From: Cephalotus follicularis
Lineage: Eukaryota > Streptophyta > Magnoliopsida > Oxalidales > Cephalotaceae
NCBI GenBank assembly: GCA_001972305.1
Contig: BDDD01000179.1
Span: forward strand, 299,397 to 363,396
Length of the DNA: 64,000 nucleotides
Direction: 5' to 3'
The position numbers were made by a program, and so were the translations under genes. Shown here piece after piece: positions 21,194-33,640 of the stretch (the stretch's first letter is position 1; the number at the start of each line of letters is the position of its first letter). The notes under the pieces were generated by a model. It made no database searches. It saw only the letters and a list, made by a program, of their open reading frames with translations, and was not told where the DNA came from.

Positions 21194-21839
21194 GCGACGG
21201 TCATGACGACTTGTTTGTCTGGTTCCTTTTTGGGACATACTTACTGCTTGTGTTGATATAGCCTTATGAGGTTATACCTGTACTGTGGACATGCATATAC
21301 TTTATACATGTTTATATTGCGATATATATACTGCGACATATATATATACTGTACTGCATCATAATGCATTCATTCATGATGCTCATTATCATATACCTCA
21401 AACTGTATTTATGAGTCTTTTCACTTAGCCGAGTGAGGACAAAGGCTAACCCCTACTGTAACAGATTGATGGAGTGGGATTCGATATGGAGCAACGCAAG
21501 GAGACTTAAGGAGAAGACTGAGTTGTTCTCTTACTTTATGTACTGGTTTACTGAACAATGATTATGATAATTGAATTTGTAACGTGGTTTATTTCTTTCG
21601 TACTGTATTATCACGCTCCGTTTATGGGCGGTCGACAATGTTGATGAGTTTTATATAAACTTTGTGGGTATCACGTAGTATGGGATGCGTGATACATACT
21701 TAAATTTCAACTTACTTCATGTTATTGCTTCCGCTATTGAAGGTTTTTGTTTTCATGTGTTATCGCATAAGCTGAATTATGTTGTGTTGATTGCCTTACC
21801 GCTTTTATGTTGCTTTCTTGGAAAAATGGGGGCGTGACA
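21194..21839 (+). repeat. TE5 3' LTR, piece 2
   Basis: Continues the TE5 LTR after TE7 to its GTGACA end. It contains the TTAGCC/GGCTAA hairpin at 21425-21449. Confidence 0.92.
21425..21449 (+). promoter_or_regulatory. TTAGCC/GGCTAA hairpin of TE5 LTR
   Basis: Identical arms and almost identical loop to TE1, about 390 bp before the LTR end. Confidence 0.65.
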
Positions 21840-23463
21840 TAACAGTGGCTCTCTTTTGTAGAGAAAACAGTAAAACAGTTCAGGAGGTTCTCATTTTGAG
21901 AAAACAGTACAGTGGAAAACATTTAGTTGTGCATATAGCACTCAGTAATTGAAATCTTTTGAACAATAGTATTTATATGAATTATTTTGATAGATATAGT
22001 ATATCTATAACAGTAAGTAATATGCAATGCATAACAGTACATTCATTAGCAGTTCAAAGATCAACAGTGGATAAACAGTACACTCAATATCAAATTATAA
22101 GAATCAAAATAGTAGTGGTTACGTTATTCAATTTCTATAATCTGACTACACATAGCAAGGACCGATTGTTGAAATCATCCTACGTGGAAGCTAGTGTAAT
22201 CTCATGGGATTTGAACCTTAACAGGACAAAAATGTCGACTGTCCAGTCTTAAGCATCGACAGTTCTAGAGAAGTGTCGACAGTTAACTCCAAGGCGTCGA
22301 CAGTTTACATTAAGCGTCGTCAGTGTTCGTCGATTAAGCGTCAACAATTTCCACTCAAAGCGCTGACAATTTCTCCTTAAACTTCAACTCTTTTCTCTTA
22401 AGCGTCGACGATCCCCTAATAAGCGTTGACGGTTTCTATCGTTCATACGATTTTACAGTAAACAGAGCATGCATTTCACAATTCAATTCACTCCAATATC
22501 AACATGCAATCATATATAAACCATCTAAACATAATATTCAAACTATATCTTCAAAAACATGTCATAAATCCTGCCTCAATTCGCTATCCCAAAATCAATT
22601 GGATTGATTCCTCTCTTTACATTTCAATACTCTTTCCACCCCACTTAATCTTCAATAATCCCAAAATTAATCTAATTTGCATGTTAACAATAGATATAGA
22701 ACGAAATCAGTACATATATATAAATTGATTAACTACAAATTTAATAGCTGAGCTCAATTTAGAGGCTTACCAACCCAATTGAAGTTCCCATTTCAACTTG
22801 AAACTCCATTTTCAGCATGAAAACTCAATACAGTAGATAGCTTCCTCTATCTTCAACGTTTCCAACTCTCAGCTCACTCTTTCTATCCTCTAATGTAAAG
22901 GAATTTCCTTTAGTGATTCATCAATTCCATTAACTCAAATGTTTAACCTTTCTCTTCTCTCACTCACTCACTGTTTTCTTCCTATTTTGTTTTTCTTTCA
23001 ATTGTGGCAGGTTACAGGTGTTGAAGACACTTACAAGACACTAATCCTTCCTTGTTAGCAGCTGATGACACGTTTTCCGTGGCTTGAAACTTTTCTAGGA
23101 CACCTGCCCTGTGAAGAAAATATTCACGCCATGCCATTATTCTTATTTAATCGACCTACATTAGACACCTGTCTGTGCTTAAAGCGTCGACGGTTTTAGT
23201 CTTGGCATCGACGGTTTAGCACCTGCTCAAAGCTTTGATGTTTTTGTCTTTTGCGTCGACGGTTTGGTGACAAATTCTGTTTCTTAAACTTTATTCAACT
23301 AACTTTCAATTTAGTTCAATATAGTCCAAATGCCATGTAACTAAACCCTCAATATCAACTATCAGCTTAATTCAATGGACAATTAAACATTAATTTGAAA
23401 GTAATGTATAATTTATTTAGCATTTATACAATATACATTAAATTTGAAATTGTGATTATTACA
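21840..23463 (-). repeat. TE3 3' LTR, piece 3
   Basis: Matches 28922-30543 of the 5' LTR. It begins with the TAACA duplication of TE5 and ends at the polypurine tract. It contains the phased array at 22230-22433 and an early group at about 23180-23270. Confidence 0.95.
22230..22433 (-). promoter_or_regulatory. Ten-site phased array in TE3 3' LTR
   Basis: Cores begin at 22235, 22256, 22276, 22297, 22317, 22341, 22363, 22384, 22405 and 22426. Steps are 21, 20, 21, 20, 24, 22, 21, 21 and 21. The consensus here is (G)CGTCGACAGTT, with decayed members. The same array lies at 29311-29514 in the 5' LTR. Confidence 0.7.
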
Positions 23464-23476
23464 TTCCCCCCTTCTT
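23464..23476 (-). other. TE3 polypurine tract
   Basis: On the minus strand AAGAAGGGGGGAA directly before the 3' LTR. Confidence 0.85.
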
Positions 23477-23489
23477 ATAGAAAATTCGT

Positions 23490-26400
23490 CCTCGAATTTA
23501 AATTTTTACATATAAAACAAATGAGGGAATGTTTCCATCATTTCAGATTCACGTTCCCATGTAGCTTCTTCAGCTCAGTGAAACTGCCACAGTACCTTTA
23601 CCATAGGAATGGTCTTTGTTTGTAAGACTTTCTCCTTTCTGTCCAGAATCCCCATTGGCCTTTCTTCGTATGACAGATTGTCACTGATAAATCCAGGATG
23701 ATAGCTCAACACATGAGAAGGATCAGCTACGTATTTCTGTAGCATGGAATACGTTGTGTACATTGGATAAGTTGGGTGGTAATGCAATTTGATATGCCAT
23801 TTCCCCAACTCTCTCTAATATCTCGTAGGGTCCGATATATCGTGGCGCTAATTTTCCCTTATGGCCAAATCTGGATATACCTTTCGAAGGCGAGATTCTC
23901 AGAAAAACATGATCTCCCTTCTCAAATTCCAACTTCCTTCTTCATCTATCGGCATAACTCTTTTGCCGACTTTGAGCAGCGATTAACCTTTTCTTAACTA
24001 TCATAACCTTGTTGGTAGTCTCTTGTACAAGGTCCGGTCCTAGTACCTGTCTCTCACCCACTTCATCCCAGCATATAGGAGATCTACATTTGCTCCCGTA
24101 TAAGGCTTCATAAGGAGCCATCCCGATGCTAGAATGATAACCGTTGTTGTAGGAGAATTCAATAAGTGGAATAAGATCCTCCCAACTTCCAACAAAATCA
24201 ATCACACAATCCCAGAGAATATCTTCTAGAGTTTGAATGGTACGCTCGGACTGTCCATCAGTTTATGGGTGAAACGCCGTACTAAAATTCAATGTTGTTC
24301 TCATAGCTTCTTGGAACTTCCTCCAGAACCTTGAGGTAAACCTAGCATCACGGTCACAAACAATATTGACCGATACTCCGTGCAACTTCACGATTTCCCG
24401 AATATATAGCCGAGCTAACTTCTCAATAGAAAATGTCATATTCATTGGAAGAAAGTGAGCAGACTTGGTAAGTCTGTCTACGACAACCGAAACTGCTTCA
24501 TGGCGATTCTTTGATCTCGGCAAGCCTGACACAAAATCCATGGTTACATGTTCCCACTTCCATTCAACTACTGGTAAGGATTGTAACAATCCTGCAGGTT
24601 TCTGATGTTCTACCTTGACTCTCTGGCAAGTCAAACATCTGGCCACGAATTTGGTAATATCTCTCTTCATACCGCTCCACCAGTAGTTTCCTTTCAAATC
24701 ATGCCACATCTTAGAACTTCCAGGATGAATACTATAATGGGATTTATGAGCTTGTTTCAATAGCTCATATCTTAGACTCTCGTCATCCAGAACACATATT
24801 CTCCCTCGGAACCTCAATATACCATCCGAATGTATGGAGAAATCAGAGTTAGGATCTGTTTCTACATTCTCCCGAATGTTCGATAATTCTGTGCCACTAA
24901 ACTGAGCATTCTTGATGCGATCAAGAAGTTCTGGCTGTGCTCTAAGATTTGCAACAATAACACCTCTAGAAACCATGAACAGGCTCCATATATGAAAATC
25001 CTCCAATAATTTCCATTGAGAGACCATCGCACCAGCAATCATTGCTTTGCGACTCAGGGCATTCGCAACAACATTCGCTTTCCCTGTGTGGTATTGAATA
25101 TTAAAGGTATAATTGTTGAATAATTCAACCCATATTCTCTGTCTCATATTCAATTCCTTATGAGAAAATAAGTATTTCAAACTTTTGTGGCCTGTGAATA
25201 TCTCGAATTGAGCACCATAGAAATAGTGTCTCCATTTCTGCAAAGCAAACACTATGGCAGCTAATTCAAGATCATGTACAAAATAATTCTCCTCATACGG
25301 TATTAACTTCCTTGAAGCATAAGCAATTACTCAACCACGTTGCATGAGAACACATCCCAAGCCTTTCCCAGAAGCAACACTGTACACAGTAAAGTCTTCA
25401 TCACATTCGGCTAATGCCAAAACAGGAGCCGAAATCAACCGACTCTTCAATTCCTGAAAGCTTGCTTCACAAACGTCATCCCAATCAAAACTTGACTTCT
25501 TTTGAGTCAAACGGGTCAACGAAATAGCAATCTTAGAAAATTCTTCAATAAATCTCCGATAATAACCTGTCAATCCCAAGAAGCTACGAACTTCTGTAAC
25601 ATTCTTTGGTTGTGCCCAATTCACAATGCTCTCAATCTTTGAAGGATCCACCAATAACCCTTCACTAGATACAATATGACCAAGGAAAGTCACACGATCT
25701 AGTCAAAATTCACATTGACTGAATTTAGCAAATAAGCGCTCCTTCCGAAGAGTTTGCAACACAATTCTCAGATGTTGCATATGATCCTCAATACTCCTTG
25801 AATATATCAGAATGTCGTCTAAAAAGATCACAACAAACTGATCCATATAGGGTTGAAATACCCGGTTCATTAAATACATGAATGCTGCAGGGGCATTCGT
25901 CAAACCAAATGGCAATATCATGAACTCATTGTGTCCATATCTGGTTCCAAAAGCAGTCTTCTTAACATCGCCCTGACGAATCGTCAACTGATGATAGCCT
26001 GTCCTCAAGTCAATTTTAGAGAACACAGTTGAGCCTTGTAATTGATCAAACAACTCCTCAATGTGTGGAAGAGGATACTTGTTCTTCACAGTCACTTGAT
26101 TCAACAACTGATAATCGATGCATAATCTCATCATCCTTCTTCTTTACAATCAATACCGGTGCTCCCCACAGTGATACACTTGGTCTGATAAATCCTTTGT
26201 CAAGATAGTCTTGTAATTGAATCTTTAACTCCTTCTGTTCAGCAGGAGCCATTCGATATAGAGCTTTATAAATAGGAGCGGTTCCTGGCATTAATTCAAT
26301 ACTAAACTCCATATCTCTCTCCGGTGGCAATGAAACAAGATATGTTGGAAATACATCAGGAAATTCACAGACAACAGGAATCTATTCCAGACTAGGCATA

Positions 26401-26915
26401 CCTTTCGTCTCGTCCACCACATAAGCCAAGTAACCTTGCCATCCTTTCTTGAGATATTTATTGGCTCGAGCAAAAGAGACAATCGGAGCAGAAGTATTCC
26501 TCTCTCCCACAAACTGAAATACAGTTTTATCTGACAGATAAAAAGTCACCACCTTATTGTAACAGTCAACACAAGCTCGATGAACATAAAGCCAGTCCAT
26601 CCCCAAGATGACATCGAAATCTCGGATCGGCAATACAATCAGATCAGTGAATAGCTAAACTCCTGCAATCATGATCTCACAGTTATGTACAGTCAATAAG
26701 CAGTCTCCAGTTGGAGTATTTACCTCCAACATATATGGCAAACAAGAAGTCACACAATGCAAGTTACCAATAAAACATGATGCAATGAATGAGTGTGTAG
26801 ATCCCGGAACAATTAATACGCGAGCTAATATACCAGATACAAAAATGGTACCTCCCACAATAGACGTAGACTCTGGTACATCCTTTTTAGATAAGGTATA
26901 AACTTTACCTTTCAT
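23490..26915 (-). pseudogene. TE3 pol remnant
   Basis: Minus-strand gypsy pol with all domains in the chromovirus order. Protease is at about 26400-26900 (VILGMDWL). Reverse transcriptase is at about 25700-26330 ([32 protein letters not shown]). RNase H is at about 25000-25600 ([27 protein letters not shown]). Integrase is at about 23900-24900 (zinc region ending CLTCQRVK, then [15 protein letters not shown] and CDRDARFTSRFW). A chromodomain-like tail is at about 23500-23740 (MGILDRKEK, PMVKVLWQFH). Tekay/Del-like. It is broken many times. Confidence 0.93.
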
Positions 26916-26929
26916 GATTCCCTTTCCAG

Positions 26930-27970
26930 TATCCCTTCACGGTTGAGCAGCCGCACCACTTCCACTAACTCCAGCACTTCCTTGTTGTCTGCGTGCTTGA
27001 TCTCTCACTGTTGTACAATCTTTCAACTGATGCTCTTACGAGCCACATCTCAAACACTTCCCTATTTTCTTCCAGCATACACTCTCATGGTGGTTCTGAA
27101 TACCACAGAAACTACATCCCCCAAAACCCTGTTGACTTCCTTGATTAGGGATTCTGGAACGAGAAGTATTTCGTCGAGAGCCTCCTTGCCCCCTATTGCT
27201 AGACTTAGATGATCCAACAGGATTATTACTTCCCTGTCTGTGTGAAAAAGTAGACATCGACTGAGAACCACGAGATCTCTCCATCCTTCATTCATTGGCA
27301 TTACCTTCCAGAATTCTTGCCTTTTCAGTAATAGCCACAAAAGAATTTAGCTGCAGTACCACCAGTTTAGATCTGATATCCAACCTCAAGCCTTTCAAGA
27401 ATCTTCTTATCTTTCTAGACTCACCCTCCACTAGATAGGGCGTGTGCCTTGCCAGCTCAAAGAATCTGGTCTGGTATTGAGCTACCGTCATATCTCCTTG
27501 ACGTAACTCCAGAAGTTCTGTCTCCCTCGTGTCACGCACCATCTGCGGAACATAAAGTTCAAAGAACTCGGATTGAAATCTGTCAAAAGTCCTATCAAGA
27601 TCAAGAGATATCCATTTTGCCTCTATCATCTCCTACCAATGGGTAGCTTCTCCCCATAAGCAGTACACTGCAAAATTCAGCTTTTGTGCATCAGTGCACT
27701 CAAGGGCAGCAAATATCTTCTCCATATCTATCAACCATTGCTCCGCCACAGTGGCATCAAGTTCACCCTTGAACATCGGAGGATTCTGCCCCATGAATCG
27801 CTCCAAATCTCTTCCAAATCCACCAACTGATAAATTTCAAGAGCATGCTGGTATGCTTGATTAGCTTCATACATATGCCACAACTCCGCCATATTCTCCG
27901 TATTGTCTTGCATCTGTTGTTGGAAAAGATTAGCCATGCGATCTAAATCACTTTTCTCTTCATTCACTGG
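26930..27970 (-). pseudogene. TE3 gag remnant
   Basis: Minus-strand gag next to the primer site. The capsid-like part lies around 27290-27720 (FFELYVPQMVRDTRE, YQTRFFELARHTPYLVEG, FLKGLRLDIRSKL). A zinc-knuckle region around 27000-27120 has one recognisable CSFCGIQNHHESVC box. Similar to TE6 gag. Broken many times. Confidence 0.88.
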
Positions 27971-28125
27971 TGGGGCATTTCCTCCTTCTTCGGCTCTATG
28001 CCTTCCCTGTCTACCTCTTCAGTGGTCCATTATGTTTCCTATAAGGAGAATGATGTTAATCATAAGGAAACAATTCACTTAATTGCCGAGGATAGTGTCC
28101 CAACGATAGCTTATATTAAAATAAG

Positions 28126-28136
28126 CTCTGATACCA
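28126..28136 (-). other. TE3 primer binding site
   Basis: TGGTATCAGAG on the minus strand, matching initiator-methionine tRNA, four bases from the LTR. Confidence 0.9.
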
Positions 28137-28444
28137 TCCTTGTCACACCCTATTTCATTATTAACTCATGGTTAACTAATTGATCAAGTATTTAGCAATA
28201 ATTGAAAACTTTTAAACTTTACGGAAGCATTAAATAGTACTGGATTATCCAAATAGTATACACACGAAGCCCAAATTACATGCTTAAACTTATACAATTC
28301 AAGGTTATATATTACATATTGATAATGTAAATATAACATCACAGGGTACGACTTATTACAATTACAACCTTAATTAAAATCTTCAAGGAAAGCTTCAACA
28401 TCACTTGTCTCGATCCCTTGCTTGTCAATCTGAAATTGTCAGGA

Positions 28445-28468
28445 TTAGCCTTTTGTCTACTCGGCTAA
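28445..28468 (-). promoter_or_regulatory. TTAGCC/GGCTAA hairpin of TE3 5' LTR
   Basis: Perfect arms with a 12-base loop, about 305 bp from the LTR 3' end. Downstream on the minus strand is TTTCAGATTGA. Confidence 0.65.
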
Positions 28469-28661
28469 GTAGGAAGTATGCATGAAAATGAATATATAGA
28501 TGTAATCATGCATGACAATATATTATCCAGTAATATATATATATATATAAATCAATATATATAAGAAACCATACCAAGTGGCTACAAAAAGTCAGATATC
28601 AGAAATACCACAAAGGGTACAAACAGTACAGTTGTCCGAAGACCAGTGGGTGCCACACGTC

Positions 28662-28674
28662 GCTACCTCCTAGC
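28662..28674 (-). promoter_or_regulatory. GCTA-GGAGG-TAGC mini-hairpin of TE3 5' LTR
   Basis: Perfect stem on the minus strand, conserved loop. Confidence 0.5.
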
Positions 28675-29310
28675 CCCAACGATGTACCACCTAACTACCA
28701 CCATACACTTCGATGATGATAGAAAAGGTAAACAGTATTGCCGGCACTTAGTGGGTAACTAACAGTCACGATCTGCATTGTAGATATGTTTGGTGTATAA
28801 GCTCTAGCCAACCCATGGCACCTAGTCCCACCTCTGTAGTCCGTGATACACTCCGTCACAAGACAATCAGATTATCAATGACAAACAGTATAGTACAGTT
28901 ATTACATATATAATGTAATATAACAGTGGCTCTCTTTTGTAGAGAAAACAGTAAAACAGTTCAGTAGTTTCTCATTTTGAGAAAACAGTATAGTGGAAAA
29001 CATTTAGTTGTGCATATAGCACTCAATAATTGAAATCCTTTGAACAGTAGTATTTATATGAATTATTTTGAAAGATATAGTATATCTATAACAGTAAGTA
29101 ATATGCAATGCATAACAGTACATTCATTAGCAGTTCAAATATCGACAGTGGATAAACATTACAATCCATATCAATTTATAAGAATCAAAACAATACTGGT
29201 TACGTTATTCAATTCCTATAATCTGACTACACATAGCAAGGATCGATTGTGGAAATCATCCCATGTGGAAGCAAATGCAATCTAATGGGATTCTAACCTT
29301 AATAGGACAA

Positions 29311-29514
29311 AAATATCGACTGTCCAGTCATAAGCATCGACAGTTCTAGCAAAGTGTCGACAGTTAACTCCAAGGCGTCGATAGTTTACCTTAAGCGTCG
29401 TTAGTGTTCTTCGATTAAGCGTCGACAATTTCTACTCAAAGCGCCGACAATTTCTCCTTAAACGTCAACTCTTTTATCTTAAGAGTTAACGGTCCCCTAA
29501 TAAGCGTCGATGGT
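29311..29514 (-). promoter_or_regulatory. Phased motif array in TE3 5' LTR
   Basis: The counterpart of 22230-22433, with cores from 29316 to 29507 at the same spacing. Several cores have changed between the copies while their positions stayed fixed. Confidence 0.65.
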
Positions 29515-30548
29515 TTCTATCATTCATACGATTTTACAGTAAACAGAGCATGCATTTCACAATTCAATTCACTCCAATATCAACATGCAATCATATAAAA
29601 ACCATCTCAACATAATATACATGATATATTTTCAAAAACATGTCATAAATCCTACCTCAATTCGCTATCCCAGAATCAAATGGATTGATTCCTCTCTTTA
29701 CACTTCAATACTCTTTCCTCACTTAATCTTCAATAATCCCAGAAATTACTCTAATTTGCATGTTAACATTAGATATATAACGAAATCAGTACAAATATAT
29801 ATAAATTGATTAACTACAACTTTAACAGCTGAGCTCAATTTAGAGGCTTACCAACCCAATTGAAGTTCCCATTTCAACTTGAAACTCCATTTTCAGCATG
29901 AAAACTCAATACAGTAGATAGCTTCCTCTATCTTCAACGTTTCCAACTCTCAGCTCACTCTTTCTATCCTCAAATATAAAGGAATTTCCTTTAGTGATTC
30001 ATCAATTCCATTAACTCAAATGTTTAACCTTTCTCTTCTATCTCTCACTCACTGTTTTCTTCCTATTTTGTTTTTCTTTCAATTTTTGCAGGTTACAGGT
30101 GTTGAAGACACTTACAAGACACTAATCCTTCCTAGTTAGCAGTTGATGACAAATTTTACATGGCTTGACACGTTTCTAGGACACCTGCCCTGTGAAGAAA
30201 ATATTCACGCCATGCCATTATTTTGTTTTAATCGACCTGCATCAGACACCTCTCTATGCTAAAAGCATCAACGATTTTAGTCTTTGCGTCGACGATTTAG
30301 CACCTGCTCAAAAGCGTCGATGTTTTCATCTTTGGTGTTGACAGTTTGGCGCCAAATTCTATTTCTTAAACTTTATTCAACTAACTTTAAATTTAGTTCA
30401 ATCTAGTCCAAATTCCATGCAATTAAACCCTCAATAACAACTATCAGCTTAATTCAATGGACAATTAAGCATTAATTTTAAAGCAATGTATAATTTATTA
30501 AGCATTTATACAATATAATAAATTTGAAATTGTTGTTATTACAATTTC

Positions 30549-31084
30549 CCAATGGTTGGACTTAGACATCACCAGTATCTGCACTTAGAAAACTTTTGGC
30601 AACCTCAAACTGCACAATACAGGTTCCAAACACAAGTCCAAACTTAATAGCCTATGCAATACGCAACCATTTTCCATAAACTAGAAAACAAGGGCATTAT
30701 CCAAGGACTACATGCAGGAGAATAATGAAGCAAGATAGTGTTCGCAATCATGCCCCCATTGTCTCTTACTAATAGACACTAGCCTGCACATAATAGTGCA
30801 GAAAAATGTGCACAATCCAAGTCATGCTCAATGAATTCATATGTCTATGAACTTAGTCAAAAGAACTACGAATTACATTTCGTCATTTTGGGAACAACTT
30901 GTAACAAAATTTCCAGGATAGTATCACAAAACAGTTTCTAACCAAATCCAATCTGACTCCAAACTGTGAAAAATTACACCAGGCACTACAAAGATGAGTT
31001 TAACCATAAAACACTGCCTCTAATTAAACATTTAATTAGTCATCATCTTAGGCATTAAAATTCAGCTATGGTTTATGTGGTAGG
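30549..31084 (-). other. Leader of TE8
   Basis: Minus-strand sequence downstream of a tRNA-iMet primer site, cut on the left by TE3. I see no clear gag. It carries no motif arrays. Confidence 0.4.
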
Positions 31085-31095
31085 CTCTGATACCA
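31085..31095 (-). other. TE8 primer binding site
   Basis: TGGTATCAGAG on the minus strand, one base from the LTR. Confidence 0.8.
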
Positions 31096-31096
31096 C

Positions 31097-32901
31097 TGTT
31101 AGAAATGGTATTTCATCCCCATATTGAGAATTCGAACAAAGGGTGATTAGAAGTGCAAATAAAATTTTTCTAATAAGGCAGCGAAATTAAAAATTCTTGT
31201 CACCCAGCAAAACAAGTCCAATTTAGGGAATACTAGGTCTAAGGAACACCCACATCAACAACATAATTGAATTGAACATCACACACACATGCTTATGTGA
31301 TAAACATGGCAACACAGAAAAGAACAAGGAAATCATATCGAAAGTGATAGCTCCTTCGTCTTTGCCGGTACTCGCTTGAGAAGACTCCCTTCAAGCTTTT
31401 AGTTCCTCCAAGTCGTTGAGAACTTGCTGCTCCAAACACCAAGTTCTAAAAACGATGACAACTGTTTTTCTCCAAGAATGAAGTCTCTATTTTTCTCCAA
31501 GAATGAAGTCTCTGCTTTTCTAATTAACTATGCTCACTAAGGGAGCATTAAAATTGACAAAGGTTGTCAATAACAATCCACCCTAGGTTAGCTCCAAGCT
31601 TGGTGAACAAAATCGGCGAAGGGATTGCAGAGTGTTTGACGCTTGCACAAAGCTCCGGTGCTTTGTTCACTGGTTTTTACGCAAACGTTGCACACCACTC
31701 ACTATCTTCTGGCACCTATCCTCTCCCTTTTATTTATCCTATTTTCTCTAAGAAAACTAACCAGCATCATGCCTACATGCTCCCTTTATTTCTCCATGAA
31801 AGAGAAACTGACTGGGAGCAGGAGAGAGAACATGCCCTATTTTTGTGGCATTGTGGCATTTTGGTACTAAGCGTCGACGATTTTGCCAAAGGCGTCGATG
31901 CTTAGACAATCAGAACACGTCCGTTTGCGTGTTTTAATAATGCTGGTGTTGTGGTTTGTTTTTCATAAGAAAATGAGTCTAACTCATTCATTTCCTATGC
32001 CACATGTCATTGTCTCCAAGAGAACAGCCACTACATCATATAAATAAGTCCTACCCATTTAAGTGATGCCACATATCTCTTCGAATATTAATTAAATAAG
32101 ATTAAGTGAACATATCACCATTTAACGATGACACAATTCGCAAACTCCACCTAACCAATATTTGATTTTATAATTGTCACCAAGACTAAATATGTCCAAC
32201 ATATTTATGGAGAAATCATTATCGGGTAGGGACCCTTTAAAATCTCGGTTAAAATCGGTGGTGTCATAAATTACCAAAATACCCTTAGTGTTCGGTTAAG
32301 CCATTTTAAATAGTCCCAGACCTATTTAAAATGCTTCAGGACTAATATCCAATATTATCCATATGAAAAATTAATCTAATTAATTTTCTCATAATTTATT
32401 ACACACCGCTGTAACGCGAGACTTTTTGAGTCGTCAGTTCGCGTGTACTATAATCCCTCGTCATACTTGACCCTGCTGAGGTATAGGGTAAGGATACGTG
32501 TCAACCCTAATTTTACCTCAGTGGCTAAAATATCTGATTAATTATTGGGACCTTTGGTAGACTCTCTGGAAATCCAATTTCCATTCCACCTCGACCCTGG
32601 CCAAGGATTTCATAAGTCTAAAGTACAATCAGACCATAATAGGGCCGATCACCTTCGTTCATGTGTGACAATCCCATATTGCGCACTCGCTTGTATTCAT
32701 ATAGATTCGAGTATACCCAAAGACCACCCGATTTCCAGTCCCGCGTAAGAACTGGTTAAGGTGGAGATCAAAGCATAACCGTCTCCATACAAAATAGAGC
32801 AGTCGCTCATCACAAAGGATCAGACGTGTTCGAGAACTCGCTAAGTGATTAGCACTTATACACAACGACAACAAGTAGGAGTCACTACTGACACGAGAAT
32901 A
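31097..32901 (-). repeat. TE8 LTR (right end missing)
   Basis: At least 1.8 kb, starting TGTTAGAAATGG on the plus strand. It includes two GCGTCGA motifs 24 bp apart (31868-31898). The far end lies beyond the CACTA insertion and was not found. Confidence 0.55.
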
Positions 32902-33640
32902 CACTACTGGAAAAAGGGCATTTCCCAACCACCATAGCGGTCGGGAAAACCTCAAAAGCGGTCGGTGAAAGGTTTCCCTGACCGCCTCCCCGACCGCAAT
33001 GACGGCCGCCTATAATTGGGTCACCGATTATAGCCCGACCGTTTCCCCGACCGCCATTTTCATTTCCCGACCGTTCAAATGGTCAGCAGGGGAAGCGGTT
33101 GTTGTTGATCGTTGTTAGGAATAAAATTTTACGAGGGTTTACCGACCGCTAAGGCGGTCGTGGAATATTACAAGCGGTCGGGAAATGAAAGAAAATTTTG
33201 AAATTAAATTAATTTTACAAGGGTTTCCCGACCCCTTAACGGTCGGCGAATATGTAGCGGTCGGTGAATAGCGAAAAATTTGAAATTAAATTAATTTGAT
33301 GACCATTCCCGGACCGTTCGAAGCGGTCGGTAAATCCTTAAGCGGTCGGGAATTAGCAACAATTTTTGAAATTAAATTAAATTTATAAGGGTTTCCGGAC
33401 CGCCCTTAGCGGTTGGGAAAACTTGGAGCGGTCGGCTATTAAAAATATCTTTTGAAATAAAATTAATTTTTATATTGTTTTCCCGACCGCTCTGGCGGTC
33501 GAGAAATACTAAAGCGGTTGGCAATAAACAATAATTTTTGAAATGAAATTAATTTTTATATGTGTTTCCCGACCGCCCCTTGGCGGTCGGGAAATCCTAA
33601 AGCGGTCGATAATTAACAATAATTTTAATTTTGGAAATAA
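32902..33640 (+). repeat. TE9 terminus and subterminal repeats
   Basis: About six units of 80-95 bp, each with an AT-rich part (GAAATTAAATTAATTTT) and inverted GACCGC/GCGGTC pairs. The best hairpin is at 33565-33594 with perfect 13-base arms (TTTCCCGACCGCC). Such subterminal repeats are the known transposase binding regions of CACTA elements. Confidence 0.85.

Larger units (their letters stand above)
10217..21839 (+). mobile_element. TE5: gypsy element inserted in the TE3 3' LTR, with nested passengers
   Basis: Starts TGTAACGCCT and ends GGGCGTGACA, flanked by TAACA at 10212-10216 and 21840-21844. Own parts: a 5' LTR portion (10217-10934), the integrase/chromodomain end (16032-16309), the polypurine tract and a 3' LTR (16350-18479 plus 21194-21839, about 2.77 kb). 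The middle is occupied by the partial minus-strand element TE6, and TE7 sits in the 3' LTR. The two LTR copies are about 97 percent alike by eye over the shared 0.7 kb, fitting an insertion younger than TE3. The element is incomplete. Confidence 0.92.
6660..30543 (-). mobile_element. TE3: gypsy chromovirus, both LTRs present, carrying nested insertions
   Basis: Bounded by the five-base duplication ATTTC at 6655-6659 and 30544-30548. After removing TE4 and TE5 it is about 9.5 kb: 5' LTR 28141-30543, primer site 28126-28136, gag, pol, polypurine tract, and a 3' LTR in three pieces (6660-6869, 9630-10216, 21840-23463) summing to about the 5' LTR length. The structure is complete but the coding region is broken many times. 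In a sampled 170 bp the LTR copies differ at about 4 percent by eye, suggesting insertion a few million years ago at most (inference). Confidence 0.95.
28141..30543 (-). repeat. TE3 5' LTR (2.40 kb)
   Basis: Uninterrupted LTR, plus-strand start TGTCACACCC and end TGTTATTACA, followed by the duplication ATTTC. It holds the hairpin 28445-28468, mini-hairpin 28662-28674, the main motif array 29311-29514 and an early motif group at about 30262-30350. Confidence 0.95.
30549..32901 (-). mobile_element. TE8: LTR element end, probably Ty1/copia-like
   Basis: A primer site (31085-31095) and an LTR whose plus-strand start is TGTTAGAAATGG, a terminus common in plant copia elements. TE3 interrupts it on the left and the CACTA end TE9 on the right. 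No protein domain is visible, so the superfamily rests on the LTR end and on the absence of the gypsy LTR modules. Confidence 0.55.

Noticed and set aside
30549-31084. A copia gag start near 30560
   Set aside because: A short minus-strand frame begins there but runs into unrelated sequence on the other side of TE3 and ends at once.
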